Shown in pieces: positions 32,185-42,042 of a stretch of 64,000 nucleotides of DNA. The notes beneath the pieces are model-generated. The model was not told where the DNA came from, did not search any database, and saw nothing but the letters and a program-made list of their open reading frames with translations. Source of the DNA: Candidatus Hydrogenedens terephthalaticus JGI OTU-1. Lineage in GTDB: Bacteria; Hydrogenedentota; Hydrogenedentia; Hydrogenedentales; Hydrogenedentaceae. How positions within the stretch are numbered: position 1 is the first letter of the stretch; each line of letters begins with the position of its first letter. The stretch spans positions 6,772 to 70,771 of the forward strand of contig AWNW01000005.1 of assembly GCA_000493945.1 (NCBI GenBank), read 5' to 3'. Made by a program: the position numbers and the translations under genes.

Positions 32185-33177
32185 CTATAATTCTCCCATA
32201 ATCTCTTGCAATATATTTACTCCAATATCATGCAAATATCCATTGGAGGCAAAAACACCTATGGAATTACTTAGCAATGGCTCTCCGTTATATTGAAACG
32301 CTTTACCGAAAACATCTGTTACCTTTCCTCCTGCTTCATGAAGAATAATGGCACCTCCGACATGGTCCCATACTTTTTCACGATAGTTTGGATTGTCTGG
32401 TGGAGTAAATCGCAAAATAATTTCACCTTCTCCACATGCTAATAACCCATATTTCACCTGGCTATCCACAGGAATAGACAACTTCATTCCCATCTTCTCA
32501 CAAAATCGGTTTGTTTTCTCAACATCTGTATGCTTTGATTCATAGGAACGAAACAATTTGGCTTGTGAAGGGTCTTTACATTGGGAAACATGTATAGGGA
32601 TAGGGTCAGAAGAAAGATTACAAAGTTGCACCCATGCTCCCTTCCCTTTTTCTGCAAAGAATAGGCAACCTTGTTGGACATCTTTTCTATCTGATAAATG
32701 GGTCAAACGCAAACGGGGACATGCTAAAACCCCAACATCAATTGTTCCCTTGTTGATATGACCTAATGAAATAGCGTATTGATTTCCTCGAATAAACCCT
32801 TTTGTCCCATCCAGAGGGTCTAACACCCAATATGATTCTTTTTTCGTTGAAAAGCAGTTTAATTCAAGGTAATCTAAAATTTCTTTTTGGCTCAATTTTC
32901 CCAAAAAGGATTCTAATACCCCTTTTAATTTATCAATAAAGGCATCACGGTTGGTTTTTGGTAAAGATTTCAAGGACTCTTCCGCAATCAGAGGTTCTCC
33001 TTCAAAATGCATATTTAACCAATGACTAACCATAATTTGTGCCCCTAAATCTGCGAGAGTAACAGGCGAAAAGTCCTCTTTAGTCTGGATATTTTCCATC
33101 CCCAAAGAAGCAACCGTCTCCGTAAAAATACCAACATTCCACATTAATTTTGCTAATTCTTTACTGAGATTATCCAT
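32185..33177 (-). CDS. 3'(2'),5'-bisphosphate nucleotidase-like (inositol monophosphatase family)
   Basis: 330 aa. Metal-binding motifs of the lithium-sensitive phosphatase family are LIAEES, the WVLDPLDGTKGF box and WDHVGGAIILHEAGG. The length, over 300 aa, and the insert between the first motifs are nearer to Hal2/SAL1-type 3'-phosphoadenosine 5'-phosphate phosphatases than to plain inositol monophosphatases. The expected role is recycling PAP from sulfate assimilation or sulfation, inferred from the family. The start at 33177 is 14 nt after the aminotransferase stop. Confidence 0.88.
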   Translation of the reverse strand: MDNLSKELAKLMWNVGIFTETVASLGMENIQTKEDFSPVTLADLGAQIMVSHWLNMHFEGEPLIAEESLKSLPKTNRDAFIDKLKGVLESFLGKLSQKEILDYLELNCFSTKKESYWVLDPLDGTKGFIRGNQYAISLGHINKGTIDVGVLACPRLRLTHLSDRKDVQQGCLFFAEKGKGAWVQLCNLSSDPIPIHVSQCKDPSQAKLFRSYESKHTDVEKTNRFCEKMGMKLSIPVDSQVKYGLLACGEGEIILRFTPPDNPNYREKVWDHVGGAIILHEAGGKVTDVFGKAFQYNGEPLLSNSIGVFASNGYLHDIGVNILQEIMGEL

Positions 33178-33191
33178 TCATTAAATCCTTG

Positions 33192-34445
33192 TTATATCCT
33201 TTTCCATGCGGAGACTAATAGTTGGTAGGCATGGTCCAATTCTTCTTCATTAATAATCAATGGAGGACTGACACGAATAACTTTTTTGGCTAAAGGTCCT
33301 AAAAAGTGTATACCTTCTTTTCCAGTTCCGTAATATGCTTCTAATACACACTTATTTGCAATTTCTGCTGTTATACAGTCAACGCCATACACAAAACCTT
33401 CTCCCCTTACATCAATAATAAAAGGAAATTCTTGTTTTAATTTCATTAATATATCTTGCAATTTTCCCTGCGTTTTCTTTACATGCTCAACAATTTTATC
33501 TTCCTCGAATACATCCATAGTTGCACATACGGCACAACATGCAGAACTTCCTCCACTGAAAGTATCTGATGCTTCGCCGTAATCTAAAGATTCTATTAAG
33601 TCTTCTCTACCCACAACAGCCGATGCGGGTTCACCACTTGCCATTCCTTTTCCTAATACTACCAGGTCCGGTTCGACACCATAGGTTTGAAATGCATACA
33701 TATTTCCTGTCCTGCCAAAACAAGACTGGACTTCATCGAAAATAAACGGTATATCATGTTCATTACACCAATGCTGTAATAGTTGATGATACCATTTCGG
33801 AGGATGATAAGAACCTTTCGCTCCTAAATAAGGTTCGGTAATTAATAAAGCAATCTTTTCCTTGTGAGTATCCCAAAGTTGATTTAATTCTTTTTCATAA
33901 AAATCCTGTTCATAACCTTCTCCCATGGGAAACGAAATCCAGCGAACATTGGGGTTAGGACTGGTATCCCCGGTTACATCCGCCGCCAATCCTTTTTTAC
34001 CATGAAATCCATGCCTTGTGGCAACGATAATATGTCGTTTCGGATAGCGATGTAAAGCAGACCACATTGCTTTTTGAATTCCTTCAGAACCACTTGCCGC
34101 CCACAATATTTTTTGTGCTTTGGAATAACCAAAACTTTCAATCAATCTCTTTGAAGCCTCCACCTGAACTGGTGTAATCATGTTATAGGTATTTCTTGGC
34201 AATTGTTTGTAATATTCCTTAAATTTCGTTTCAAATTTAGGATGTGCATAACCAAGATTACTAACTAACACACCGGAGGTAAAATCTGTTAATTTGCGTC
34301 CATCAATGGTCCATAGATATACCCCCTGTGCTTTATCAACCACAATTTGCGATGGAGTATATGTTTGTTGTCCGCGACCTACATACTTTGTCCACAGTTC
34401 CCTGTAATAATTCCCCTTATTTTCATCAGGATGTAAAATACTCAT
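33192..34445 (-). CDS. class III PLP-dependent aminotransferase
   Basis: 417 aa from the ATG at 34445. Fold-type I, class III: substrate region LVSNLGYAHPKF, the cofactor stretch PFIFDEVQSCFGRTG, and the Schiff-base lysine in VVLGKGMASGEPASAVVGRE. The group includes 4-aminobutyrate, ornithine and omega-amino acid transaminases; the natural donor is not clear from the sequence. A TTG two codons upstream is a possible alternative start. It heads a three-gene minus-strand run with the nucleotidase and FAD oxidoreductase genes. Confidence 0.9.
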   Translation of the reverse strand: MSILHPDENKGNYYRELWTKYVGRGQQTYTPSQIVVDKAQGVYLWTIDGRKLTDFTSGVLVSNLGYAHPKFETKFKEYYKQLPRNTYNMITPVQVEASKRLIESFGYSKAQKILWAASGSEGIQKAMWSALHRYPKRHIIVATRHGFHGKKGLAADVTGDTSPNPNVRWISFPMGEGYEQDFYEKELNQLWDTHKEKIALLITEPYLGAKGSYHPPKWYHQLLQHWCNEHDIPFIFDEVQSCFGRTGNMYAFQTYGVEPDLVVLGKGMASGEPASAVVGREDLIESLDYGEASDTFSGGSSACCAVCATMDVFEEDKIVEHVKKTQGKLQDILMKLKQEFPFIIDVRGEGFVYGVDCITAEIANKCVLEAYYGTGKEGIHFLGPLAKKVIRVSPPLIINEEELDHAYQLLVSAWKRI

Positions 34446-34618
34446 AAACAAAACACCTCTATTTGTAAAATAAAAATTTCATTGTATAAAAAAGAGAGGG
34501 AAAATATAAATGATATTATGTTTTATATTGTTCTTTATTTGCAAACCTGAAGCAATAAAATAATAGATATATCCATAAGAGGAACAAAAATCTTTGCTCT
34601 TTAATATAACGAGCAAAT

Positions 34619-34650
34619 AAAAAAGTAGGCACGCTTTTCAGCGTGCCTAC
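34619..34650 (-). terminator. rho-independent terminator of the OmpA-family gene
   Basis: Read on the minus strand, GTAGGCACGCT, a 4-nt loop and AGCGTGCCTAC form an 11-bp perfect stem followed by six T. It ends the OmpA-family gene about 50 nt after its stop codon. Confidence 0.9.
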
Positions 34651-34701
34651 CTATATTCAGGCACAACTTAGAAAGTTTCCGTTTTATACCATGTCCCGGT
34701 A

Positions 34702-35349
34702 TTAGTTTCCAATTGTAATTACGAATACAGCGCGACGATTCAATTTACGATTCGCCGGTGTATCATTGGGAACTGCAGGTCTGCTCTCACCATAACTAAT
34801 GGTTGTGACACGACCAGCATCAATACCATTTTCAACCATATACTTCTTCACCGCATCAGCACGGCGTTGACCTAAGCCCATATTGTATTCATCTGTTCCG
34901 ATGTTGCAGCAATGACCTTCGATTGTAATTTTGTCCGTCGGATATTTTTTCATGTAGGCGATAACTTCGTCTACAACTGCTTTTCCTTCGGGTTTCAAAA
35001 TGGCTTTATCGAAATCAAATAGCACATGGTTGAACACAGGGGCTGTTCTCTTTTGAACTGGAGGTGCTGGCGGCGGAGGTGTCGGAGCAGGAGGAGCTGG
35101 AGGAGCAGGCTTCTGCCACTGACTATAGACAATACCACGATTGCCCCATAATTCAGAATCATCATTATTTGAAGCCGCTTCTTTGGGCCACCACCAATAA
35201 CCTGAACGACCTTGTGAATCTGCTACAGGTTCCGGTGTTGCACCTGTATTTCCCCACCAGGACATGTCATCCCAAACTTTTGCAGCCTTTGCAGGAACTG
35301 CTACTAAAACAAGTAAACCAATCATTGTGAGTGCAATAATCTTTTTCAT
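34702..35349 (-). CDS. OmpA-family peptidoglycan-binding outer-envelope protein
   Basis: 215 aa. A signal peptide (residues 1-22, ending AKA) leads into a Trp/Gly-rich region with two related segments (SWWGNTG and ELWGNRG), a proline-rich linker (about 78-98), and a C-terminal OmpA/Pal domain (about 105-213) with FDFDKAILKPEGK, TIEGHCCNIGTDEYNMGLGQRRADAV and NRKLNRRAVF. The OmpA-type domain clamps diaminopimelate of peptidoglycan. The usual HTD motif is replaced by HCCNIGTDEYN, with two Cys. It lacks the eight-strand barrel and the lipobox, so how it attaches to the outer membrane is unclear. A strong promoter and ribosome site (AAGGAGGG) suggest abundant expression. Confidence 0.9.
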   Translation of the reverse strand: MKKIIALTMIGLLVLVAVPAKAAKVWDDMSWWGNTGATPEPVADSQGRSGYWWWPKEAASNNDDSELWGNRGIVYSQWQKPAPPAPPAPTPPPPAPPVQKRTAPVFNHVLFDFDKAILKPEGKAVVDEVIAYMKKYPTDKITIEGHCCNIGTDEYNMGLGQRRADAVKKYMVENGIDAGRVTTISYGESRPAVPNDTPANRKLNRRAVFVITIGN

Positions 35350-35401
35350 ACATTCCCTCCTTATGTTGGGTTCGTATTTTACGGTTAACTTTCTTTATTG
35401 T

Positions 35402-35418
35402 GCCGTATCCTTCACGGC
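35402..35418 (-). promoter_or_regulatory. 5'-UTR hairpin of the OmpA-family gene
   Basis: GCCGT and ACGGC around a 7-nt loop lie inside the leader, just downstream of the promoter. Small 5' stems of this sort can protect abundant outer-membrane protein mRNAs; that role is inferred. Confidence 0.4.
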
Positions 35419-35430
35419 TACAATTTTTTT

Positions 35431-35460
35431 ATTAAATCATATTTTATACTTACAAGTCAA
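35431..35460 (-). promoter_or_regulatory. promoter of the OmpA-family gene
   Basis: On the minus strand TTGACT (35455-35460), an 18-nt spacer and TTTAAT (35431-35436). The leader is about 80 nt with an AAGGAGGG ribosome site. A 9-bp inverted repeat (CAAGTCAAG at 35453-35461, CTTGACTTG at 35481-35489) covers the -35 box and could be an operator. Confidence 0.65.
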
Positions 35461-35549
35461 GTATTTTTCTGAAATTATTTCTTGACTTGTTGTTGAGTTT
35501 AACACAATAAAACTCAAAAAATCAAATTGTTATTCCCAAATCTATTTTC

Positions 35550-36566
35550 TTATGTAACGACAAACAAAGACATTATGTTAGCAACAGCCTCATTAACAGG
35601 GGCTTTGGTCGGATAGCGAATAAATTCGCAATGACCATCCAGATATAGCACATTGCAACCACCGGGAATATGATTGAAAAACACAGCAGTGCCTGATGTG
35701 CCTAATTGGTCCAACATAATAAAAATTTCACTTTGTGCTTTGGATGAAGCCGCCGGATTATTAATATCTGTAATTAGAAATCTTTCAATACCTTCACGCA
35801 AACGATACAATGTATTTCCACCTCCATTTCCTTCACCTATCATGTAAGTACCCGTTACATCGTTGTCTGCAGTACGAGCAACTATACTGGGATCAGGTCC
35901 TGGCGGACTTGTTAAGGAAGCAACCACACCCGGAGTAGAGATTAGTTGAAGAATGGCAAAAGGCAATTGTTTGGGAACAATTGTAGTATTATTTAAATTC
36001 GGGGCATTTGCACCTAATGTCTGAACAATTAATTGGAGACTTGGTATTGAACCAACTGATGTTAACTGATCAGGATTATCTCCTAAACGGTCAAATACCC
36101 AACCGAAATATGCATAACTCGCATCAATAACAGACACACCTTCATCCCATCTCAAATAATGTCCAATATGATAGTCCTGCTCTGTTATTCCAAGAGAAGG
36201 ATAACTCCTTCCTTTTAGTGAATTCACTGTATCCTGAGCATCTGAAGGACAAATAATAATTGCAGGATCTGTTAGATATTCTGGATATAATGATTTGACT
36301 CGAGGTCCTGCTGCAATGTAAGACTGCCACGATAGATCACTCTCTCGCTGTGCTACTTCTATTTGTATCGGTGGATATTTTCCCCCTGACGATTCATTGG
36401 CATACATCTTGAAAACCAGTCCCCATTGTTTTAGATTGTTCTGACAACTGGAACGCCTTGCTGCCTCTCTCGCTCGGGCAAGGGCAGGCAACAGTATTGC
36501 CGCTAAAATTCCAATAATGGCAATCACGACTAAAAGTTCGATGAGAGTAAAACCTTTTTTCTTCAT
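35550..36566 (-). CDS. prepilin-type N-terminal domain protein (DUF1559-like)
   Basis: 338 aa. The type III signal [20 protein letters not shown] is followed by [20 protein letters not shown], as in the large prepilin families of Planctomycetes, Lentisphaerae and Hydrogenedentes. A C-terminal [17 protein letters not shown] is a close variant of the H-X9-DG motif of that family. Prepilin peptidase would cut after the glycine before FTLIE. The rest is secreted and of unknown function. The ATG at 36566 has AAAGGAAG upstream. Unlike the neighbours to its left it stands alone; no pilus or secretion operon is adjacent. Confidence 0.9.
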   Translation of the reverse strand: MKKKGFTLIELLVVIAIIGILAAILLPALARAREAARRSSCQNNLKQWGLVFKMYANESSGGKYPPIQIEVAQRESDLSWQSYIAAGPRVKSLYPEYLTDPAIIICPSDAQDTVNSLKGRSYPSLGITEQDYHIGHYLRWDEGVSVIDASYAYFGWVFDRLGDNPDQLTSVGSIPSLQLIVQTLGANAPNLNNTTIVPKQLPFAILQLISTPGVVASLTSPPGPDPSIVARTADNDVTGTYMIGEGNGGGNTLYRLREGIERFLITDINNPAASSKAQSEIFIMLDQLGTSGTAVFFNHIPGGCNVLYLDGHCEFIRYPTKAPVNEAVANIMSLFVVT

Positions 36567-36761
36567 ATACTACTTCCTTTCGTTATAGTTTAATTATATT
36601 ACTGTATCCCCATCACAAAGGGAAACAATATCATGGATTTTATTATATTATTGTTATTTCCCAAAAATCAAGATTTTTTTGTTTCGGATGTTAGTGCTTT
36701 TTTTATGGGAGATTTTGTATAATCTATCTAATTATAAAACAAAAATTTAAGGAGACCTATA

Positions 36762-37466
36762 ATGTTTAAAATCTATTCTCACTATATTTTGTTAACCGCT
36801 TTTCTAAATTTTTCTTTTATTTTATTTCTGAATTTCAACTCTTTTGCTGATGATAGGAACAAACCGATTTTTGAAGAAAATTTTGAGCAGGGTTCACAGC
36901 ATTGGGAAATGACGGATCCTAATGCATGGACTGTTTCAAAAGATGATAAGGGCAATCATCTATTATGCTTAACAGGGTCAAGTAAGTATGAACCTGCGGT
37001 TCGTTCACCTAAAAGTATTGCATTAATAAAGGATGTAGAGTTTGAAGATTTTACCCTTACAGTTCGAGCAAAACAAACAGGGAAAGAATATGGACATCGC
37101 GACCTTTGCTTTTTCTTCGGTTATCAGGACCCAACTCATTTCTATTATGTACACATCGCAACAAAAGCCGATGACCATGCCCATTCTATTTTCCTTGTTA
37201 ATAATGCACCCCGTGTCTCTATTGCAAAAGAACGCACAAAAGGAGTTGATTGGACACAGGATTTTCATCAGATAACGATTGTGCGAGATACCAAATCTGG
37301 AAAGATTGAAGTCTATTATGATGATATGGAAAAACCCATTATGGTAACAGAAGATAAGACATTTGTAAAAGGGAGAATTGGATTGGGATCGTTTGATGAT
37401 ACGGGTTGTTTTGATGATTTGAAAATCTGGAATACCGCAGATAAAAATCTTGCCATTCAAAAGTAA
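36762..37466 (+). CDS. secreted lectin-fold (DUF1080/LamG-like) protein
   Basis: 234 aa. Signal peptide at about 1-29, ending near FNSFADD. The mature part starts with FEENFEQGSQHWEMTDPNAW and continues DFTLTVRAKQT, then DLCFFFGYQDPTHFYYVHIATKADDHAHSIF and GRIGLGSFDDTGCFDDLKIW. This is the jelly-roll pattern of the 3-keto-disaccharide hydrolase-like (DUF1080) and LamG superfamily, common in Planctomycetes and relatives. It probably binds or cleaves a glycan outside the cell. The stop lies 8 nt from the stop of the convergent giant GH13 gene. Confidence 0.75.
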   Translation: MFKIYSHYILLTAFLNFSFILFLNFNSFADDRNKPIFEENFEQGSQHWEMTDPNAWTVSKDDKGNHLLCLTGSSKYEPAVRSPKSIALIKDVEFEDFTLTVRAKQTGKEYGHRDLCFFFGYQDPTHFYYVHIATKADDHAHSIFLVNNAPRVSIAKERTKGVDWTQDFHQITIVRDTKSGKIEVYYDDMEKPIMVTEDKTFVKGRIGLGSFDDTGCFDDLKIWNTADKNLAIQK

Positions 37467-37474
37467 GTCTTTAT

Positions 37475-40400
37475 CTATTTGACTGATTCAAAAAGCCAAT
37501 TGAAATCGTATTGTGTTTCAGAGGCAGACATTATTAATTCATGGATGTTTTCAAGGCATACGCATAATTCTTTTTTGGCTTTATCAGCCCACGGATAACG
37601 AGATAACCATAACGCAACGAAAAGTATAAATAGCAAATCTTCAAAGTTTTCCTTTATCAGCCATGTTCTGCCACCATATTCATGAATTCCAAGGACCTGC
37701 TGAACACCTTTATCAGAGAATAAAGGATATAAATAAGGAGCCCAGGGACCATACTGTAATCGGATTAATTGAGCCGAATGCTCAATACTAATACGAACAA
37801 GTTCGGCATCTTTCCTTGCAGAATTCTCATCAAGCCCAAATTTGGCAAAACCTCTTGCTATAACCTCAGTCAAATGCCATTCCTTTAACCATTGGGCAGT
37901 GATTGAGGCAATTTCATTGGATTCATACGAAGGAGGACCTAACAACATAAGAGAAAGTCCACCTAAATTACGAAGCAGGCTCCATACTGTAAATATACGC
38001 GATAATCTTCTCTGTTCTGGACCATGAAAAGCAATCCGTGTGCCGAGATATGACTCTACCTCGGGCATATCTCCTAATTTGCAGAATTCCATATATCTAT
38101 GATGAATATCAACACATTCCTTTACCGAATGTTCAACCCATGGTCTTATAGGAAATGGATATTGAATTCTTCTTGCAGAGGCAGACCAGAAATGTTCTAA
38201 AACTGTATATAATTGTTCTTCATCTACCTCTTCTCCATCGATCAACGGACCTATAATTTCCGGTTTTATAATCTCTTCCAAAGGTCCTATCACATCTGAA
38301 TATAGGAACTCATGATACAGACTTTCTATATTTCGAATTCCTTTACCTGATAGGACATCCGCAATTTTGTTCCAGATACCATCACGGTCATAAACTTCCC
38401 GCCAATTCATTAAAGCGACATATTCATAGCCTTGCAATTCCAAGTAAATTCCATGTTCACAGAGATGAGAACCTGAATAGATATAATCCAATCCTTTCCG
38501 CAAATCATGGAAAATATAAAAAATGCCCGGTGCAGATTTTAATCCTAATGCTTCGCCTAAAGTTCTCGTGATGAGATTGGGACTATCCGCGGGACCTACA
38601 TTAATTGATGTTGAACGATAAATACGCCCCCGTGTTGTAGTATAGGCATTGTTGTAGAGAATCAGTGCCCGTTCTAAACCGCAACGGTTTGAATAAGCAA
38701 AGACATTCTCATCTACCCAACCCTGAGGGGTAATGAAATCATACATTGCAAAATGTTGAGCACCACTAAATATGTGTCTTTTTTTCATCAATGGGAATAT
38801 TTCTCTTTCATGCCGACGGATAAGATTTTCATCCGGAGTTTCGTCCCAATAGGCACGTGGATATTCCATTCCATATTTCTCTGCGAACCCTTCTATCTGA
38901 CCATGTCCAAACATAGGCAAACCGGGCAGGGTTACCATCATCATGGCAATTCCAAAGTATTTATCATCTTTGCCAAACTGCGCAACAGCTGTTTCTTCAT
39001 CGGGATTGTTCATAAAATTAACAAACCGTTGTAATATTGCAGGACTGAATTCCAATACATTTTTAATAGTTTGCCGATATTTGGCGTTATCTTCCATTTT
39101 AAGCATATTCATAAAGGCGCTGTTATAAACGCGGTGCATACCTAATGTTCGCACAAAATAACCTTCCAATAACCAGAAGGCTTCTGCCAATAACAAAGTA
39201 TCCGGAGCCTCTTCAGCAATTGCGTCAACGACTTCTCTCCAGAATTCTTTCGGGAAATGTTTGTCAAATTCTTCGCGTGTCATACCGCATTCAGCACGAG
39301 ATGGTATTGCCCCACCTTCGCCGGGTGCTGGAAACCATAATCGTTGATAGTGCCGTTTTGTGAGGGTCATTGCTGCATCGAAACGGATGATAGGGAACAT
39401 CCTCGCCACATGAAGAATATTTCTTTTTACACTTTCTCGCACCTCGGGCATAAGGAAATTTAATTGTGCGGTATCATTCCAGGGCATGTGTGTCCCATCA
39501 TTACCATGATAAATATACCTTACTTCACCGGTCCGATAGTTTTGCCATTTAAATACGACTGCTGCATCGGAACGGTCCCAATATCCATCTTCTATTTGAA
39601 TACAGATATCCGGATGCGAGGATAAATTGGGACCATTAAACCGATAGGAAGGAAATGGCGGATAAGACATCTGAATAAACCAATCTGGGTGTTCGATAAT
39701 CCAGCGGGAATAAATACCAAAATGATTGGGCACCATATCACTTGCCAGGCGTATTCCTTTTTGCATGGCTCGTTCTTGTAATCTTTTTAATGCGTCCTCA
39801 CCACCCAAATCCCGAGCGATTTCATAATCAAACAGGGAATATGCAGAGGCTAAGGCTTCTGGATTTCCTGTTAATCGCTTAATCGTTTTAGACGCCTCTG
39901 AGCGTTCCCATACTCCAATAAGCCATAATCCAGAAAATCCCCATCGTGCTAATTGTTCTAATTCTTCATCAGGAATATCATCCAGATGTTTTATCTCGCG
40001 TTGATATTTTTTCGATAATTGGGATAACCAGACATATATTGATTTGGCTATTAAAACCAGATTGGGCATCCAATCACGGTCCGGTGAAAACGCCTCATAC
40101 TCTTCATAACCCATTCCTTTTAATACTCGCAGATCGAGGACATCAACAGGTCCTTTGCCAAATCCTCGCCATTGTCGTTCTTCCTGAATAATACCCCATA
40201 CAAAGTTTAATTCTGTAAGTAAAGATGAGGGAAGGAAGAAACTCCAATTTTTACGAATATAATCTAATTGTTCTTCTAAGGAATTAGGACACGCTCTTAT
40301 GGGTTCCCATAGGGTATCCCACAAAGAACGATTTGTCTCTTTCAAAGGTGGCCATTGCAAAATAATCGTCTCTGCCTTGTTAATAGAATCGGGATACAAC

Positions 40401-40957
40401 GGTTGTCTTTTTTTAAATGATTCATCGTCAAACAAAATTCTGTATTTTTTAACTGCAGGATTCTGATTTGTAATCCACCCCAAAAGATATTCCTGCCATA
40501 ATATCTCGTATTGAGAATTTCCCCGTGGCTCTTTTGTAAAAAATGCTTTGGACTCTGTTCTCTGCCGATAAAAAGTTTCTGGTGGAAATTCTTCCAACCA
40601 TTCGGTCAATAATCGAATTATTTTGTCTCCCCATTCTTTTTCCAAACTTTCTCCCAAATCCAGCATGGGTAACGGTTTTACATTCTGGCTATAATAATAA
40701 ATAATGTAACGGAATACTTCCGTAATTATTTCCAGGGAACGCAATTCTCCCTGAGACCAATATGAAAACCCTGGACGGTGAGAATTAATCCGATTTACTT
40801 CTTCTACAAAAGAACGGACCCATAAAATCTTTTTTTCCTTTTCTGAAATATCTTTATCTAATTTTTGAAAAGTTTTTTGAGGGTCCCAAGTATCCCACGA
40901 TTTTTTTCTCCATAGGAAACTCAGGGGATACCAATCATTTCTCTTTACAAATTCCAT
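37475..40957 (-). CDS. very large GH13 (alpha-amylase family) glycosidase/transglycosidase
   Basis: 1160 aa from the ATG at 40957 (a TTG at 41011 would add 18). The GH13 barrel occupies roughly residues 330-770: region I DMVPNHFG (407-414), nucleophile Asp527 in IIRFDAAMT, acid/base Glu592 in LLLAEAFWL, and the third Asp653 in NFMNNPDEE. The normal NHD here reads NNPD, so the conserved histidine is shifted or replaced. About 330 residues before and 390 after the barrel show no domain I recognise. No signal peptide is apparent, so it is probably cytosolic, acting on glycogen-like glucans or maltooligosaccharides. No glycogen genes are beside it. It faces the lectin-fold gene. Confidence 0.85.
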   Translation of the reverse strand: MEFVKRNDWYPLSFLWRKKSWDTWDPQKTFQKLDKDISEKEKKILWVRSFVEEVNRINSHRPGFSYWSQGELRSLEIITEVFRYIIYYYSQNVKPLPMLDLGESLEKEWGDKIIRLLTEWLEEFPPETFYRQRTESKAFFTKEPRGNSQYEILWQEYLLGWITNQNPAVKKYRILFDDESFKKRQPLYPDSINKAETIILQWPPLKETNRSLWDTLWEPIRACPNSLEEQLDYIRKNWSFFLPSSLLTELNFVWGIIQEERQWRGFGKGPVDVLDLRVLKGMGYEEYEAFSPDRDWMPNLVLIAKSIYVWLSQLSKKYQREIKHLDDIPDEELEQLARWGFSGLWLIGVWERSEASKTIKRLTGNPEALASAYSLFDYEIARDLGGEDALKRLQERAMQKGIRLASDMVPNHFGIYSRWIIEHPDWFIQMSYPPFPSYRFNGPNLSSHPDICIQIEDGYWDRSDAAVVFKWQNYRTGEVRYIYHGNDGTHMPWNDTAQLNFLMPEVRESVKRNILHVARMFPIIRFDAAMTLTKRHYQRLWFPAPGEGGAIPSRAECGMTREEFDKHFPKEFWREVVDAIAEEAPDTLLLAEAFWLLEGYFVRTLGMHRVYNSAFMNMLKMEDNAKYRQTIKNVLEFSPAILQRFVNFMNNPDEETAVAQFGKDDKYFGIAMMMVTLPGLPMFGHGQIEGFAEKYGMEYPRAYWDETPDENLIRRHEREIFPLMKKRHIFSGAQHFAMYDFITPQGWVDENVFAYSNRCGLERALILYNNAYTTTRGRIYRSTSINVGPADSPNLITRTLGEALGLKSAPGIFYIFHDLRKGLDYIYSGSHLCEHGIYLELQGYEYVALMNWREVYDRDGIWNKIADVLSGKGIRNIESLYHEFLYSDVIGPLEEIIKPEIIGPLIDGEEVDEEQLYTVLEHFWSASARRIQYPFPIRPWVEHSVKECVDIHHRYMEFCKLGDMPEVESYLGTRIAFHGPEQRRLSRIFTVWSLLRNLGGLSLMLLGPPSYESNEIASITAQWLKEWHLTEVIARGFAKFGLDENSARKDAELVRISIEHSAQLIRLQYGPWAPYLYPLFSDKGVQQVLGIHEYGGRTWLIKENFEDLLFILFVALWLSRYPWADKAKKELCVCLENIHELIMSASETQYDFNWLFESVK

Positions 40958-41039
40958 TGTCGTGCTATAATCCTTTCCAATATTGTCTCTAATAAAGCAA
41001 TAACAAACCAAAAATGCTCTTTTTTTATTTTATATGTAT

Positions 41040-41068
41040 TTTACAAAATCAATAGATTATAATATATA
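41040..41068 (+). promoter_or_regulatory. probable promoter of the importer operon
   Basis: TTTACA at 41040-41045, a 17-nt spacer and TATATA at 41063-41068, some 65 nt before the substrate-binding protein start. The leader is too short to hold a cobalamin riboswitch. Confidence 0.5.
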
Positions 41069-41133
41069 CAGGCTATGGTATTTCATTGGCTGGTTTAGAA
41101 TCGGTTTAATATTTTATGGTTAAGAGGTAGTAC

Positions 41134-42042
41134 ATGATGTTGTTTGTTTGTAAAGACCGTTTCGATACCGTATTAAAAGTTTTTTATTTTTTCACTGTCC
41201 TTTGCCCATTAATCTGTATAGGTATTGCTTGTTCTTCTCCTCCCGAGAAAAACGGTATTGTTTCGATTGGTCCTAATATTACAGAAATTGTTTTTGCTCT
41301 TGGGGCAAATCAGCAATTGAAAGGAATTGGTGATTTTGATGATTATCCGCCAGAGACACAAAATATTAATCGTATCGGGAGTTATTTATCCCCCAATCTT
41401 GAGAAAATCACTTCGTTGAAACCTGCCACAATTATTGTTTCCGGCGAAATTCCACAACTTAAAGAATTATCTCAACAATTGGGCATTCAATATCACTCTG
41501 TCCCTATGGATACTTTGCAACAAATCTATGATGGTATTAATCTCATAGGGGAAATTACTCATACTTCGAATAAGGCAAAATATCTCATAACAGAAATGAA
41601 AAATGATTTTCAAAAGTTAGAGGAAATGACAAAAAATTTAGATCCTGTTTCTACATTGCTTGTCGTGGGCAGAGAACCCCGAGACTTATCATCAATACAA
41701 GTAGCAGGTGGTTCATCATTCCTTACAGAAATTTTAAGATTAGCAGGTGGTAAAAATGTATTTGAAGACTCGACACAAAATTACTTTGAAATTTCCGCAG
41801 AACAGGTGCTATCAAAAGCACCGGAGGTGATTATTGAATTTCGTTGTGGTGAGAATCTTACCCAAAAGCAATTAGATGCCTTATTTTTAGATTGGAAGGC
41901 ATTGGATTCTGTTCCGGCAATTCAAAAAAGTCGTATTTACTTTATTCTTGAATCTTACGGTATGCGTCCCGGACCTCGTATTTGCAATATTGCACAAAAA
42001 ATTGCGACTTTATTACATCCCGAAGTAGAATTAGGGTTATGA
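41134..42042 (+). CDS. ABC importer substrate-binding lipoprotein (BtuF/FecB-like)
   Basis: 302 aa. A signal peptide ends in a lipobox-like ICIGIAC, so the mature protein is probably lipid-anchored. The rest is a class III periplasmic binding fold: VSIGPNITEIVFALGANQQLKGIGDFDDYPPE and later GGKNVFEDSTQNYFEISAEQVLSKAPEVII. The family carries cobalamin, heme or ferric siderophores. It overlaps the ATPase gene by 4 bp (ATGA). Nothing distinguishes B12 from iron chelate. Confidence 0.9.
   Translation: MMLFVCKDRFDTVLKVFYFFTVLCPLICIGIACSSPPEKNGIVSIGPNITEIVFALGANQQLKGIGDFDDYPPETQNINRIGSYLSPNLEKITSLKPATIIVSGEIPQLKELSQQLGIQYHSVPMDTLQQIYDGINLIGEITHTSNKAKYLITEMKNDFQKLEEMTKNLDPVSTLLVVGREPRDLSSIQVAGGSSFLTEILRLAGGKNVFEDSTQNYFEISAEQVLSKAPEVIIEFRCGENLTQKQLDALFLDWKALDSVPAIQKSRIYFILESYGMRPGPRICNIAQKIATLLHPEVELGL

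Noticed and set aside
41012..41133. Possible cobalamin riboswitch before the BtuF-like gene
   Set aside because: The gap is only about 120 nt and contains a promoter; no B12-box-like sequence or fold is visible.
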